DNA from: Phalacrocorax aristotelis
Taxonomy: Eukaryota; Chordata; Aves; Suliformes; Phalacrocoracidae
Direction of reading: 5' to 3'
DNA: 64,000 nt
Assembly (NCBI RefSeq): GCF_949628215.1
Contig: NC_134297.1
Span: 7,006,001 to 7,070,000, forward strand
The notes beneath the pieces were generated by a model, which worked only from the letters and a program-made list of their open reading frames with translations, was not told the origin of the DNA and did not search any database. A program made the translations under genes and the position numbers. Of the stretch, positions 36,759-49,225 are shown piece by piece; position 1 is the stretch's first letter; every line of letters begins with the position of its first letter.

Positions 36759-39449
36759 AGTATTCGAACAGGGTCTTTGAAGTGAATTTATAAACCCCAG
36801 CCCCCAACGTGCCTCTAGACTCAGCTGTAATTAACACCAAATGCAGCAACACTCAGGCTGATGTGGGAGAACAGACTTTGTTAGGGAGCGAGCTGAAGTC
36901 TAACAAACTAATTTCACAGAGGTCATTAAAAATACTGCATCAGCGCAGCAAAGCAGCCTGTAAAAATCTATTATTGTAACAGTATAATAAAGTGAAGCTG
37001 GCTCCTTTAGCCCAGAGTTTACAGATCTTCTGACAGTAGGGGTGGGAAACAGCAGCTGGGTTCATCGGTGCTTTTAATACAAAGCTTCAGGCGTAGTCAT
37101 TTAGTGTCACTGTGGACAGTAAGAGTGCACATGAAATATTACCGCCTAAGTCCAGCTTCGCTGCAAATATCGGCACCGCCAGAAGTTATGGCAAATTTCC
37201 CACTTAGTTAACATCTCATTAGGACTGGAAGATGCTTGTTGAGCGGTAGTATGAGAAACACTTCCTTCTCATTATTAACGGGAACGTCTAACAATGGGGA
37301 AATCCCTCTCCCTTGCAGTAGAATTAGGTGCATGTTAGAGATCCACAGCTGTTTGGAAATTCGTCCTTGGGGTTGAAACACAGTTCTTAGGTATATAAAA
37401 ACCGTAAGCCACTTGTGCACATGGAGGGTGGGTTCTGGCCTACAAGGATTATAGATATGAGTAATCTCAGATCCTTGACACTACAAGGATTTGGCATCTC
37501 CTAATTTAGAGCACCTAATAAGTGTTTAAGCTGAGCGCTCCATCCTCTAGACTCTGAGCAGAGATTTAGTGGGGGTAAAAACCCTTCTTCAAAATATAGT
37601 TGAAAGCAGGTTCTAAACTTGTTGCCTGTAATTAGGCAGTAAGAATACCTTCTTGTTCTCCCTTTGATATGCAGGCACTGAGGCAGGTACATCTCAAATA
37701 GAAACAGTCACAAAGATCCCAGCTAAAGGAGCTGGAGCTCAGAGACTGTGAAGCCATCACTGATTCTACTTAATATACAATCTGTTTATAGAAGGTGAAA
37801 TGTAAAGCTAGTTCTAGTTTGGCATATTTAAGCTACACCCTATTCAGTGTTTGAATCTTGGGGAGTAGAACACAAATATCGGGTGAATACTAGACCACTA
37901 GAAATTAATAGCTAAATTACCACTGATTTCAATGGGGCTTCCTGGTGAGGTTTGAATTCTGAACTTCAATGCAGAGAAGATTTTCTGCTGTCCCTGTTGA
38001 CTCACAGCTCACAACCATGTGACCCCAACCATCTGTTTGGTAAACTTCCTGATTTAAGCCTGAAATACTTGAATTCCGTCTGCCTTGTCCTCCTGGGAAA
38101 AGCAAAAAGTAGCATTAGTACTGTCAAATTCCTTGTTTATTTTCTCTCAGTGTGTCCCAGAAACTTGTGCTGGGATGGGAGATATCCCTGTTATCACCCC
38201 GAGAGCTTCCAACATGGCAAAGTCAGGCTTATATTGGGGGGTGCAAATGGCCTACTCCGATCTGTATGTTATTTCTTGTTCTTTATCTGAGGAACGTAAA
38301 CCATTAAGATCTTATGAAAATGCTGAAAGGTGCCTGGGAAGTGGCCTGCCAGTCTGAGGCTGTCTGGCACACTGGCGTGAGATCCCTTTACTCCAAGATC
38401 TCTTTATTCTGTGGGAATGCGGCCTGCAGCAGGCGGCAAATCCTGTCTAAAGCTAAATATTAGCAAATACTAGCAAAGGTTAATATCAGCAAGTACCCTG
38501 AAGAGAGAAAGGCTGAAAGGACCTGAGCTGTGGATGCTGCTGATCACCTTCCATCTCAATCTGGGCTCTTTTAAGATGTTGTGAGGTGGGCAGCAGAAAC
38601 CGATGCTTCTTAAATTGTTGGTTGTTTTCAAAAGCCTTTTTTTCACCAAGGATCCTGCTGGCCAAATTTTGCTCTCAAAGACATCTTTGCACTCTGATAA
38701 CCTTCAGATTCTGCCTTTAGATGTTTTTGTGCAATCTCAGTCTTCAGCTTTTGCTACTACTGGCGGCTGGGCCGGCACACTGTATTAAAAGAAAATACTT
38801 GATATTTCTACGGATGATGCATAGCCAGAATGAATCTGGATTGCCCTAAAGTGAAAAACAATAGAGATAAGCAACAAAACACTCACTCTTATGACCAAAT
38901 CGAGTAACTATGGTTGAATACACAAAGGGAACAGCTCTGAAGTGGTTGAACACGCTAACATCGCTTATTTTCAGAGCCCAGGCTTGCTAATCAAGCTGGT
39001 GAAAGCTATTGTACTAGAAGCTTAGCAACAAAAGGTTGTGTGCGGAGGAAGGAAATGGTGTACTTGTGCAGTTATGTATTTCTAAGGGTTTATCACATCG
39101 GCAGAAAGATCAAGCTATCTCTCAGGACCACCGTGTGTCTGCAAAAATACAGGAAGTGCCTTTGCCTGACCTTTATACACAATCAGAAGATTCCTTGGCA
39201 GTGCTTGTTTTTGCAGCCTCTTACTCCATCTCAGGAATGCTTTGGAGCACTGGCTTTCCCTGGGGCTTGGGGATAGGTGAGAAACATGAGCAGGCAGGCA
39301 GGCTGGTAATACAGACAGCATTGCACATATATATTCTGCCAGTGACTTCTCGAGTACCCTAAAGAGCAAACAGGCGGAGACATCTGTTAGGTCAGTGATG
39401 GCTCTCGCAGGGAGGCTGCGTGTCCTGGCACTCAGCGCGGCGCTGTGAC

Positions 39450-39545
39450 CCATCTCTGGGGCACCGGGCAGGGGTCTGCTCCCAGCTCTGCCACCGTCCT
39501 CGTGCCAGACACTTCGCCTCCTCAAGCTTTGGCTACTCTACCACT
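39450..39545 (-). repeat. Possible MIR-like SINE relic
   Basis: The plus strand has CTCCCAGCTCTGCCAC, then CAGACACTTCGCCTC and a short CTTTGG block, in the reverse MIR order. The lack of a clear CCTCAGTTTCC block makes this weaker than the others. Confidence 0.35.
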
Positions 39546-39552
39546 TTCTCAG

Positions 39553-39570
39553 ACTCTCTCTCTCTCTCTC
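39553..39570. repeat. (CT)n microsatellite
   Basis: Nine CT units in a perfect run. Confidence 0.85.
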
Positions 39571-39843
39571 CATGGACAAAAGATGGAGCCCAGGTTTCTG
39601 ATTTCGACACTTCAATAACTAAATCAGGTCTGATAAGCACCGGCTCCAGAGACACAAATTCTCTTGTATAAGAGATTGATATTTTTTTATGGTGATAAGG
39701 TCTATGTTTGCCACTACTATGGAGCTGCTTTGTTTTCCTTTTTAGCTGACGTTAATTTAGAGGCAAAGTTCATGCTTTATCTGCAGGTATGAGAGGGGAG
39801 GGAGAGAGTGGGACAATATGATGCCTTGAGAAGAAAACCACCA

Positions 39844-39849
39844 TTTATT
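39844..39849 (-). terminator. FLI1: Proposed FLI1 polyadenylation signal
   Basis: AATAAA on the minus strand, followed within about 20 nt by CA and then a pyrimidine-rich segment. It is the best-supported candidate downstream of the FLI1 stop, but no transcript data are available. Confidence 0.55.
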
Positions 39850-41340
39850 TGGTCACATTTTTTTACAACGTCCTGTTCATACAAGAGTTTCATCATAACG
39901 CTTAATACATTTTTTTAAAAAAAACAAGGTTACTTGCAAAATTATATATATTTTAATATCCAAAAAGTACATTGCATATATATAGTAAGAAAAGCCCTAC
40001 TTCCATGGGTAATTTCTTCATCATTAAATTTTGCGATTATTGCAGTAATGTTACTTATAAACAACCCGAAAGCACTAAGACCTAAACTGATTAGCTTGAT
40101 CTTATTTTTCCATTTCGTTAAATAATGGCATCAGTGCTTCTGTTTAAAGTTACTTGCAGACTATAATGTTCTGGTTTCAGGCTCTCATCCTGCAGTCGGA
40201 TGCACATGGACCAAATCTTGCACCCACACGGAGTCCCAGAGGTTATGTCTAGACTAGATATTTGTGATCCTGTTAATTGGTTGCCGGTTAATACAAGTTA
40301 GCTAATAGGTTGTACATGTAAGTCTCACACACACCCCCACCCAGACATCTGTTCTAAAACACAAATGCTTGTGGTTTACCCTTCTGTTTATGGCACCAAA
40401 CCGCCACTTGTGGATCATCAAATTAACATGTGCAAAATTAGAGATGGCTGAGAATTTTTGAATGTTGAAAATTCAAATGAAAACCCCTAGCGAAAGTTTT
40501 TGAAAACACGTTGTGAGAAGCATTTGATGATTTTCTCTATGAAGTGGTTAAGATCTTTCCAAAGTTCACGATTTTGGTGGAAAATAATCACAAAATATTT
40601 AAACAGTTGCTTTAAAATGCTGGTGTATGTTTTCAATCAGCTTCAATGCAAACATATTAGCTAAGTGGAGTTAATTTGCAGACAACTCTGACAGGCTAAT
40701 ACAACAAAAAACTACTCTAGACAAACCCAGGGAAAACTGGAAGGTTTCTGGATACTTCGGGGGTCAATTACGGATCCAGTTGCAGGACCAAGGCTACCTC
40801 CAACAGATACATTACTCATGTCTTATTTTTTAATTATTTTTTTAGCAAAAAGTACAAAGCTACAGCCCAAATGTACAGATTGGAAAGATGTACAAATTAC
40901 GTTAAAAAAAAAAACCAAGAGAAAAAAACCCACAAACAGCTGAGCTGATAGTAAAAAACAAACCTGCATTTGTGACCGAGGTCAACTCGTTTTAGTTACT
41001 CTTTCTTTTAAAACTGTGAGATATAGGGAAAAATAACTCTGCATAATTTATACAGTAATCTGCCTTCTGATCTGTTGACCACTTTGGATGACGGTCTGAC
41101 AAACGCACAGCGTTCGCGAATCGGTAGCATTGAGCGATCCCTAAGACTCTGGCAGAGCTCAGGGGCCTGCTGTCATTTATTTTACTTCACTTTTGCTTTC
41201 AAGGAATGTCTGTGCTTGACATTAGGTTACTTCTTGTTCTGGTTTCTGATGTTTCTGGAGTTAATACACAGTCTAATGAAGTTGTACACTCTAGAAAAGT
41301 TCCTTCAATGCCCTTTACTTCTTAAAATATACATGCACAC

Positions 41341-41367
41341 ATATATATATATGAATATATATATATT
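41341..41367. repeat. (AT)n microsatellite in the FLI1 3'UTR
   Basis: Alternating AT run with one interruption (ATGAAT). Length variation between individuals is likely. Confidence 0.85.
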
Positions 41368-41371
41368 TAAT

Positions 41372-41420
41372 TTCCAGTTGGGTGAAAATCCTCATCTGCC
41401 TTAAAGCTAAGATTCCAGTT
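41372..41420 (-). promoter_or_regulatory. Two miR-145 8-mer seed matches in the FLI1 3'UTR
   Basis: On the transcript strand AACTGGAA occurs at 41379-41372 and 41420-41413, 41 nt apart. This is the 8-mer complement of the miR-145-5p seed (UCCAGUU) plus the flanking A. A 7-mer match (AACTGGA) lies nearer the stop codon at 41765-41759. FLI1 is a reported miR-145 target in human haematopoiesis. That the sites work in this species is inferred. Confidence 0.6.
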
Positions 41421-41873
41421 GCGGTCCCCTGCAGCCCAGCGTCCTCCACTTTATGGTCAAATTGCCTACCCTCTCCACACCGGGAAAAAACCCCACGCAG
41501 TCATCTTTTCCTACGACCCACAGTTGGATCTATGTCTTGTCAAAAGCCTTTGAATCCTTAAAAATTTCTCTCATCAGAAAGCTAAGAATCATTCCAGGTA
41601 ACGGTGAATAATCTTCATAGTCAATTTCTACAGAGGACATAAGCGTTAAAACCCAAGGAAAATGCAGAGTACTGGCCCAAAGAAGCATCCAACTCTCAGT
41701 TCAAGACAAAAGAGGCAAACTTACAAAGGTAAAAGATTTGATCCAGGAATAACCAATATCCAGTTTTAATTATTCCACAATTATCCATTAAGGGCCCCCA
41801 AAAACCCATGAAATCCCAGAAATAAAGAAAAAGTCCAACGAGACTGATAAAGGCCACTTGAAGATAAAAGCAT

Positions 41874-43394
<1,521 letters not shown>

Positions 43395-43442
43395 CTGGAT
43401 TGGCAAGACGGCTACTAGTGGGCCCCAGGATTTGATAGGGAT
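43395..43442 (-). CDS. FLI1: FLI1 coding exon, 48 bp (PYQILGPTSSRLANP)
   Basis: This small exon just upstream of the ETS domain encodes (D)PYQILGPTSSRLANP(G), nearly the same as in other vertebrate FLI1 proteins; ERG shares a similar PYQILGPTSSRLANPG segment. It begins after a T-rich tract ending in CAG (AG at 43444-43443) and ends at a CAG|GTGAGT donor (GT at 43394-43393). It enters and leaves in phase 1, so the first base of the Asp codon comes from the upstream exon and the first base of the Gly codon passes to the next. The 48-bp length keeps the frame. The segment forms part of the flexible linker before the ETS domain. Confidence 0.95.
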
Positions 43443-44739
43443 CTGAAAAAAAAACCACCATGCAACAAAAACTATTTTAAAAAATGCGTCATCAAAATGA
43501 AACAACAGTTCACTATTGTTTATTATAGAAACCTGTTCAATTTTTCATTTTCTTCCTTTATTCTTACTGCCTCTTCTCCTGGGGCCTAGAACAGACCTGA
43601 TGTGTTCCTTATTTCTTTTTTAGCAAGCAACCACCAGTTATTTATGGAATCCAAAATGGCACAGTGTTTCTGGCATTGGTTTCAGGCTTGCCTGCTTTCA
43701 AAATCTGTGATCTCTTTGGACGTACCCTACACTTACATCTCAACTAGAAAACATGAAACGTGAAAAAAATAAGTGTGGGATAGTAGAATGCTATCAAATC
43801 AGGAGCAAATGTATTTCTCCTAATAAAAAGAGCTGGACAGCAGATGAGATTTTCAAATTGACTTGTTAGGAGTTGAGCTTGCTTCCCTCTGAGGTCAATG
43901 AAATGTTCACCCCACTCTCCCTTCCCGAAGCAAAGAGAGCGTTAGACAAATGAGAGTAACAGTTTTGTCACTGGCTCCAATGAGGCTGAGTGTTTCTTGA
44001 AAACCCCACAATGCATTTATTAGGAATGAATTCCTTCCCTTTTTGTGGGGCCTCCTCAGCCTTAATCTCTATACTTCTTCTTTGCTTCTCTCTGGTTTTG
44101 GTGATTTGGATCTATAGCATTTGCTCGTGGATTGAATCGATGCCAAAAGAACCAACCCCCTAAAAAAAAAAAGGGGATAGAAAGCAGCTGTGCAAAGCAG
44201 AGAAGGTGGTATTTAGCTTTTCAAAGGCCCCTTGGGAAACTAGCAGGAAACACTACTGCTTGCTGCCCAATAGGGTTTGCTGTTCTTATTTGGTTTTCTT
44301 TGACGCAAGGGAAGCCCTGTTGATTCTGTTTGGAGGTACATCCATCGACCACCGCTGCAGCAGAGGTGAAGAGGTAACGAGCAGACACTCCGCCGCTGCA
44401 GCACAAACAGCACCGTGCCCCGAACTGCTGCACGACCTATTGCACGCCGTGTCGTGATGTTTCAAAGGAGATGCAACAGATGCTGGGCGCTGCATGTGAC
44501 TCAGCTGAAACAAGGATGTTTCTTTTGAATGGGGAAGGACAACGCAGTAAAATAGAAGCGGTTTGGAACAATTGCTGTCACTGCTCGGTCACAGTTGACT
44601 CATTATTCTGAGACTTCCCTCTACGGCTCTGCCTGTTTTTCCTGTGCCCACGGCTGGGGCAGCTTGACACATTTATTCACCCAGTCTAGTACAAATCCAA
44701 TTACTTAGCAAATGCAGAGGGGATAAAATCAACAGTTAC
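43443..44739 (-). other. FLI1 intron (1297 bp)
   Basis: GT-AG intron with donor CAG|GTAACT, phase 1. Nothing else is recognised inside. Confidence 0.93.
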
Positions 44740-44802
44740 CTGGCTGGGGCCGTTGCTGTTCTGTTGTCTTATTCACATTTTGCGTCCCTGCAACAGGAGG
44801 GC
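44740..44802 (-). CDS. FLI1: FLI1 coding exon, 63 bp (linker)
   Basis: The exon encodes (S)PPVAGTQNVNKTTEQQRPQP(D), the low-complexity linker between the Pointed and ETS domains. It is recognised by the PPxxG...NKxTEQ.RPQP pattern of FLI1. Compared with human FLI1 as I recall it, this copy has one additional glutamine (QQRPQP against QRPQP), so it is one codon longer. The acceptor is TCTCTACAG (AG at 44804-44803) and the donor is CCAG|GTAACT (GT at 44739-44738). Both boundaries are phase 1 and join in frame to the exons on either side: the base A from upstream plus GC gives Ser, and the final G plus AT gives Asp. Confidence 0.93.
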
Positions 44803-46129
44803 CTGTAGAGACAGAGAAAGGTCTGATATGTACTAGAACAGAAGAGGAGGAATGAACAGAGAACAAGGGAAGTACAAGATACGTTGAACAGGAATAAAAG
44901 CGACTGGGATGGGAAAAGTTTTCTCATCCTAAGAGCAGGTATTTTTGAAATTGCACCATAAAATTAAGAGATTTCACTAGAAATTAAATTTTTCACTGTA
45001 AAATTAAAATATGCAGATGAGGCAAGAAAAAAACTATATAGACATTTTATTAATTTTCTGTATTTTATTGCAACTTAACTTCCATTCTAGTTTACATCCA
45101 TGTTTTGAACAGAAAATTGGATCTTTATCAATTTATCTTTATCAATATTTTATCTTTATCAATATCTTTATCAATATTTTTGGAAATGCAAACTCTTTTT
45201 TAAAGCAACCTTTTTGTGCAAAAACTTCTGGGTTTATCAAACCAAATATTTTGTTGAAAATATCACAGCCATTTCTATAAATCACTTAAACGTTATCATC
45301 TGTTCCTCCTCTTCGTATCATTTCTCATAACAGAAAACTCTAACTCAAAGAACAGTCTTCACATTTCGAGTACGCAGAGCTCAGAAAGCTGCAAAGCAGA
45401 GGAAGCATGATCTGACAGCCAGGTTTCGCCACCTTTATTTGCACCCAGTAGTATCTTGTTGAGAGTAAAACGGGCCCATCGTGCACTGCTGCACAGGGAT
45501 ATGCCCCAGCAGTGGAAGCAGGGGAGAGTGTGGCTTGGTGTCAGCTGGTTGGGCTAGCTCAAATACAGCCTTTAGGGACAGGGAACTGATATTTCTAACG
45601 AGCCAGAGCATACTGAAATGTCTAATTTCACCCAGAGCGTACTGTCAATTCAAGGACTCTATAACACCAGTAAGAAAGGAGAACAGTTGGGTGAGTACGG
45701 CTCACATGGTGTGGGCCCTATCTGCCTGCTAGATTTTGTGTGGAATCTCACTTTCTGAAAAGTACTAAGAAACTCTCAGAATCTGCCCAAGCTGTCTATA
45801 TCTGTCCCTAAAAAATCTAAACTGGACTACAGGCAGGTGGTTAACACGGAGTCTGTGTTTGTACGGAGGATCTGCTCCCAGCCCCTTAAGCAAATCCTGA
45901 AAGCATTACAGCTTCACTCTGTCTTCTTCAATACACCACTCAATAATAAAAATATTTGAATCAATTTTTATTTCTGTTCATAACACCATTCTAGCTCTTA
46001 TCTTGCTGACTATCCCCAAATCTTCCACCCTGTGATACTCATAGCACAAGCCAGCCATGCCCGTCTTCTCCCACTGCCTCATTTTGATCTTCCATTGCAG
46101 AATTTGTGATTCCCATGGGGACAACTTAC
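44803..46129 (-). other. FLI1 intron (1327 bp), with a small tandem repeat
   Basis: GT-AG intron with donor AAAA|GTAAGT and acceptor TCTACAG, phase 1. It contains the TCTTTATCAAT tandem repeat at 45121-45180. No coding sequence is seen. Confidence 0.93.
45121..45180. repeat. Tandem repeat of (A)TCTTTATCAAT units
   Basis: Four imperfect copies of an 11-15-bp unit containing TCTTTATCAAT lie in 60 bp. It is AT-rich intronic DNA. Confidence 0.8.
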
Positions 46130-46195
46130 TTTTGGTGAGGCCAGAATTCATACTACTGCCCCATCCTGTTCTCCTGACTACTTCATAGGAGGGAT
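46130..46195 (-). CDS. FLI1: FLI1 coding exon, 66 bp (DPSYEVVRR...SGLTKS)
   Basis: This exon encodes (D)PSYEVVRRTGWGSSMNSGLTK(S), matching the FLI1 segment that reads [23 protein letters not shown] in human. It lies in the transactivation and linker region between the Pointed and ETS domains. The acceptor is TCATTAG (AG at 46197-46196) with only a modest pyrimidine tract, and the donor AAAA|GTAAGT (GT at 46129-46128) is strong. Phase 1 at both ends agrees with the neighbouring exons. The in-frame Met a few codons upstream of the acceptor is intronic. Confidence 0.93.
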
Positions 46196-46853
46196 CTAAT
46201 GACAAAAGACAACAGGCATAGAGGGCTTGAAATCAACTCTTCCCAAAAATCCTTGCAAGAATCTAGCTTTGTGTCCTGGTCCCAGCTGGTATTATGCAGA
46301 TCTGTTTCCTCTCCCATACCTCCTGTGCTCCCTTGGCCCTCTCACAAAGGCAACAGGCCGTAAATAAAGCGGTTGGGACTGGCTCTTTGGGCGATGTTCA
46401 GGCCTGGCGCGTTCTGATCGTGGAGGGTAGTCATTGCACTCCGTTATGGGGTTTAGAGTGCGACGCATCCCATCCAAAAGGAGACCCCCGTTCTCTTATC
46501 CCAAGATGACAGAAGACCACAGCCAGAAAAGGAGGATGAGGTGAACCTTTTTGTTATTTCACAGAAAATAAATGGCGACTTTAAAAACCAGGGAGGCCAC
46601 GGACTTGACGTGCACAATAAGGAAGCTATTTTAAGGAGGGAGAAAGGGGAAAAAGCATCTTCTCAAGTGAAATTCAAAATGCTCCTCTGCCGATGCTGCT
46701 GGATGGAGCGAGCGCTGCCCCGTGCCCCGTTGGGCTGCACAGCGCAGCGGGGCTGCGCAGCTCCCTGTGGAAACATCCCAGGCACTTGCACATTCCTCCC
46801 GGCGCTGGGAAAGCCGCTGCAGCTTTGAAATTACAGCCTTCTAGTTATTGGCA

Positions 46854-46948
46854 TGAAAAGGAAAACAGAGAAGGGACAGGAGAGGGAAGGGGAGGGGAAG
46901 AGAGGGAGAGAGAGAGGAGGAGGGAAGAGAGGGGAATGGGGGAAAATA
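46854..46948. repeat. Purine-rich (GA/GGA) tract
   Basis: About 95 bp almost wholly of G and A on the plus strand, low complexity, with GGAGAGGGAAGGGGAGGGGA-type runs. Such polypurine tracts can form triplex DNA. It lies directly after a modestly CpG-rich stretch at 46690-46820. Confidence 0.85.
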
Positions 46949-47705
46949 GACCTCATGTAATCTGCCTGTTTTTATTTTTATTTTACTTATTTGTTTTTTC
47001 CCTTTTACTAGAAACCACAAACCCCACTGCAAATAGATCAGACTGAAAAACAAACCGCTACGGTTTCAGCCCGGTACAAAGAGTGTGACGGGACATCTCT
47101 GAAAGCGGGAGGCGGCAGCCCCGGCCATGCTGTCCCCAGAAGGGAGCCCTGTCCCCACTCCCATGGCTGGGCAAGGGGCAGCAGGGCTGGAAACTGGCTT
47201 GCAGCCTGGTGCTGCTGGGGAACTCCGTCCCCAAGCTCAGGCCTCAGCAGCTGTCATTGTTGTAAATAAGATGTTGTTTGCATGGATGGCATTTTTCCTT
47301 GCTGGAAACCCATCGTGCAAATCCTAACTTCATCTGAGAGCACCCAGTGACTGAAATCAGGAGAGCAGAGATGAGGTATGAAGCAACCACTGGCTTTTCC
47401 CATGTCCTCTTTGCAGCCAGTCTCTGGCTTTCATTTCTCCCCTGGGGTATCCTTCAGAAGTATTACAACTAGAACTATTAGAGCAATGTTTTGGGAAATA
47501 TTTTCTAAAAAACATAAGAGTTCTGCGTTGAGAGAGAAAGGCAAAACCTCAGAAATTTCCACCGATTGAAATGCTAATGTACATTTTGGTTAACTCAGTC
47601 AGAAACGGTCTTGCCATTACGTAATTTTAATGGAAATGTCACTTACATCGCGATCCTGTTAAAAAAAGAAAGGTAGCAATTAATTTTCCAACAGAAGTAT
47701 TCTTT

Positions 47706-47753
47706 CAAATTGGGGAAAAAACTCCTTTCCAAATTGGGGGAAAAATTCCTTTC
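47706..47753. repeat. Two-copy 24-bp tandem duplication
   Basis: The units at 47706-47729 and 47730-47753 both run CAAATTGGGG...CCTTTC and differ at only two positions in the middle. Confidence 0.85.
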
Positions 47754-49094
47754 CAAAAAGTAGCAGAACTCATTGAAAATTTTCAATTTTCTGGGATTCT
47801 TTTGGGTCAGATAATTGACCGAAGTGAACCAACTGCTACGAACGGGCTGGTTGATTCAGACCCATCAGCATGTTTTCAGTAAACAAATAGGCCATCATCT
47901 GGATAGATGATCCTCCTCCTCCTCCAGATGGAGAAGCTTTGTCACAGAGGAGGAGCCTGCTTTGCTCACAGTGTCACAGAAAGAGCAAAAAAATCATCTC
48001 CTGAGGGTTTTTTTAACCAATAAGTGACACTGTTACAATCAGATGTGCTGACCAGGTGTGTATTGCTATGGCTGCTGCGGCTTTACAGGATCAGGTCTTG
48101 GTTCTCCAGGTAAGTTTGGCAAAGTCTGGTCAAAATAATCGTTCAAAACCTCTCTGAATGGGCTTCCTCGTAGCATACGCTTTAAGATGTAAAATGTCAG
48201 CTTGGAAGGATGGTGTGCAGGTGGCTCAGCCCAGGTTTAGTCCAGGTTTAGTGCACCTCAGATGAGCCCCTTTACCTCAGCTTTCCCTATACAGTATGCA
48301 TTATGGAGTAAAATATTGGCATATATAGCCATGCTTGTGGTATTAGGATGAGGCTTAGCTCTGAGCGTGACTTTGCGATGTTGAGAAGGGTTAAGTATGA
48401 TAGTTAGCAATACAGGCGTTGCTATTGAAACATGTTCACTCAGCTAGTGCAAGTTTCCAACTCTTTCTCTCCCTCTCAAAAAAAAAATCCAAATCCACTA
48501 AGCTATTTTTGTTTTGTTTTCACAAAAATCCGTGCAACGTGAAAGAACCGCACCAGCCCTCCCAGCTTCCAGGCCCAGACTCTAAAGCTGAATGTGTTTA
48601 AAACAAAATGGAAAAGGCAGAGCCAGGGAACCTATCCAGAGACTCGAGTTTCTGCAAAAACAATATCGTTCCCAGGACCTGACGCCCAGTGGCTCGAAGA
48701 GATCCTACAGAACTCCAGCCAGACGGTTAGTTATAGGGATAGTCTTATCTGTCATTAAAACCACTTGGATTTTACACCAAAACTTGCCGCACGATGGAAA
48801 TTCAATTAAAAGACTTGGACTGGGGTCGTTTTGTGGTGTAAATCAGCAAATCGCTACAGTGAAGTTAGGGGCAAATTTATACCAGCAAAGGATCAGGTCC
48901 CCAAGTCTGCTTTAGTCTTAAAAGGCCCAGTGGAACAACAGGCCTATGACAAATGTGTGTTCAATACAAAATGGAATTAAAGAGCAGAAAATAAATCATA
49001 GATGCTTTCAAGAAATGTCATTCTGCAGCTGTCTGGTTTGTGTCCAGAAATTCCCCAGAATGAATGCATACTCTATTATGAGTAAGGTAAAGGA

Positions 49095-49225
49095 TATTAA
49101 TAATGCTTTGCACTTTCACAGCACCTTTCAACTAAGGATCTCACAGCTTTGCAAACATTCACACTCACAGCACGCCTGGGAAGAAGGTTAAATATAATTT
49201 TATTTATTTACATGGATAAATGCAC
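49095..49225 (+). repeat. MIR-like amniote SINE relic
   Basis: TTTCACAGCACCTTTCAAC, AAGGATCTCACAGCTTTGCA and AACATTCACACTCACAGCAC follow the head of the amniote MIR-type consensus closely (TATAGCACCTTTCATC, AGGATCTCAAAGCGCTTTAC, AACATTAACTAATCCTCAC). A faded remainder runs on to about 49225. It is the best-preserved 5' part of this family in the window. Confidence 0.65.

Larger units (their letters stand above)
35024..39821. other. Intergenic DNA between KCNJ1 and FLI1
   Basis: No coding exon is recognisable. Contents I can point to are an old imperfect tandem duplication at 36516-36758, a possible MIR-like relic at 39450-39545 and a CT run at 39553-39570. The open frames present (up to about 140 codons) show no family resemblance. 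Confidence 0.6.
39822..41873 (-). other. FLI1: FLI1 3' untranslated region
   Basis: This is the AT-rich stretch downstream of the FLI1 stop codon on the minus strand. The proposed end is set by AATAAA at 39849-39844 (minus strand), followed by a CA about 20 nt on and a T-rich stretch, as expected for cleavage and polyadenylation. That gives a UTR of about 2 kb, similar to mammalian FLI1. It holds an AT dinucleotide run (41341-41367) and three miR-145 seed matches (41379-41372, 41420-41413, 41765-41759). The end point is inferred, and shorter forms ending at other signals are possible. Confidence 0.7.
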
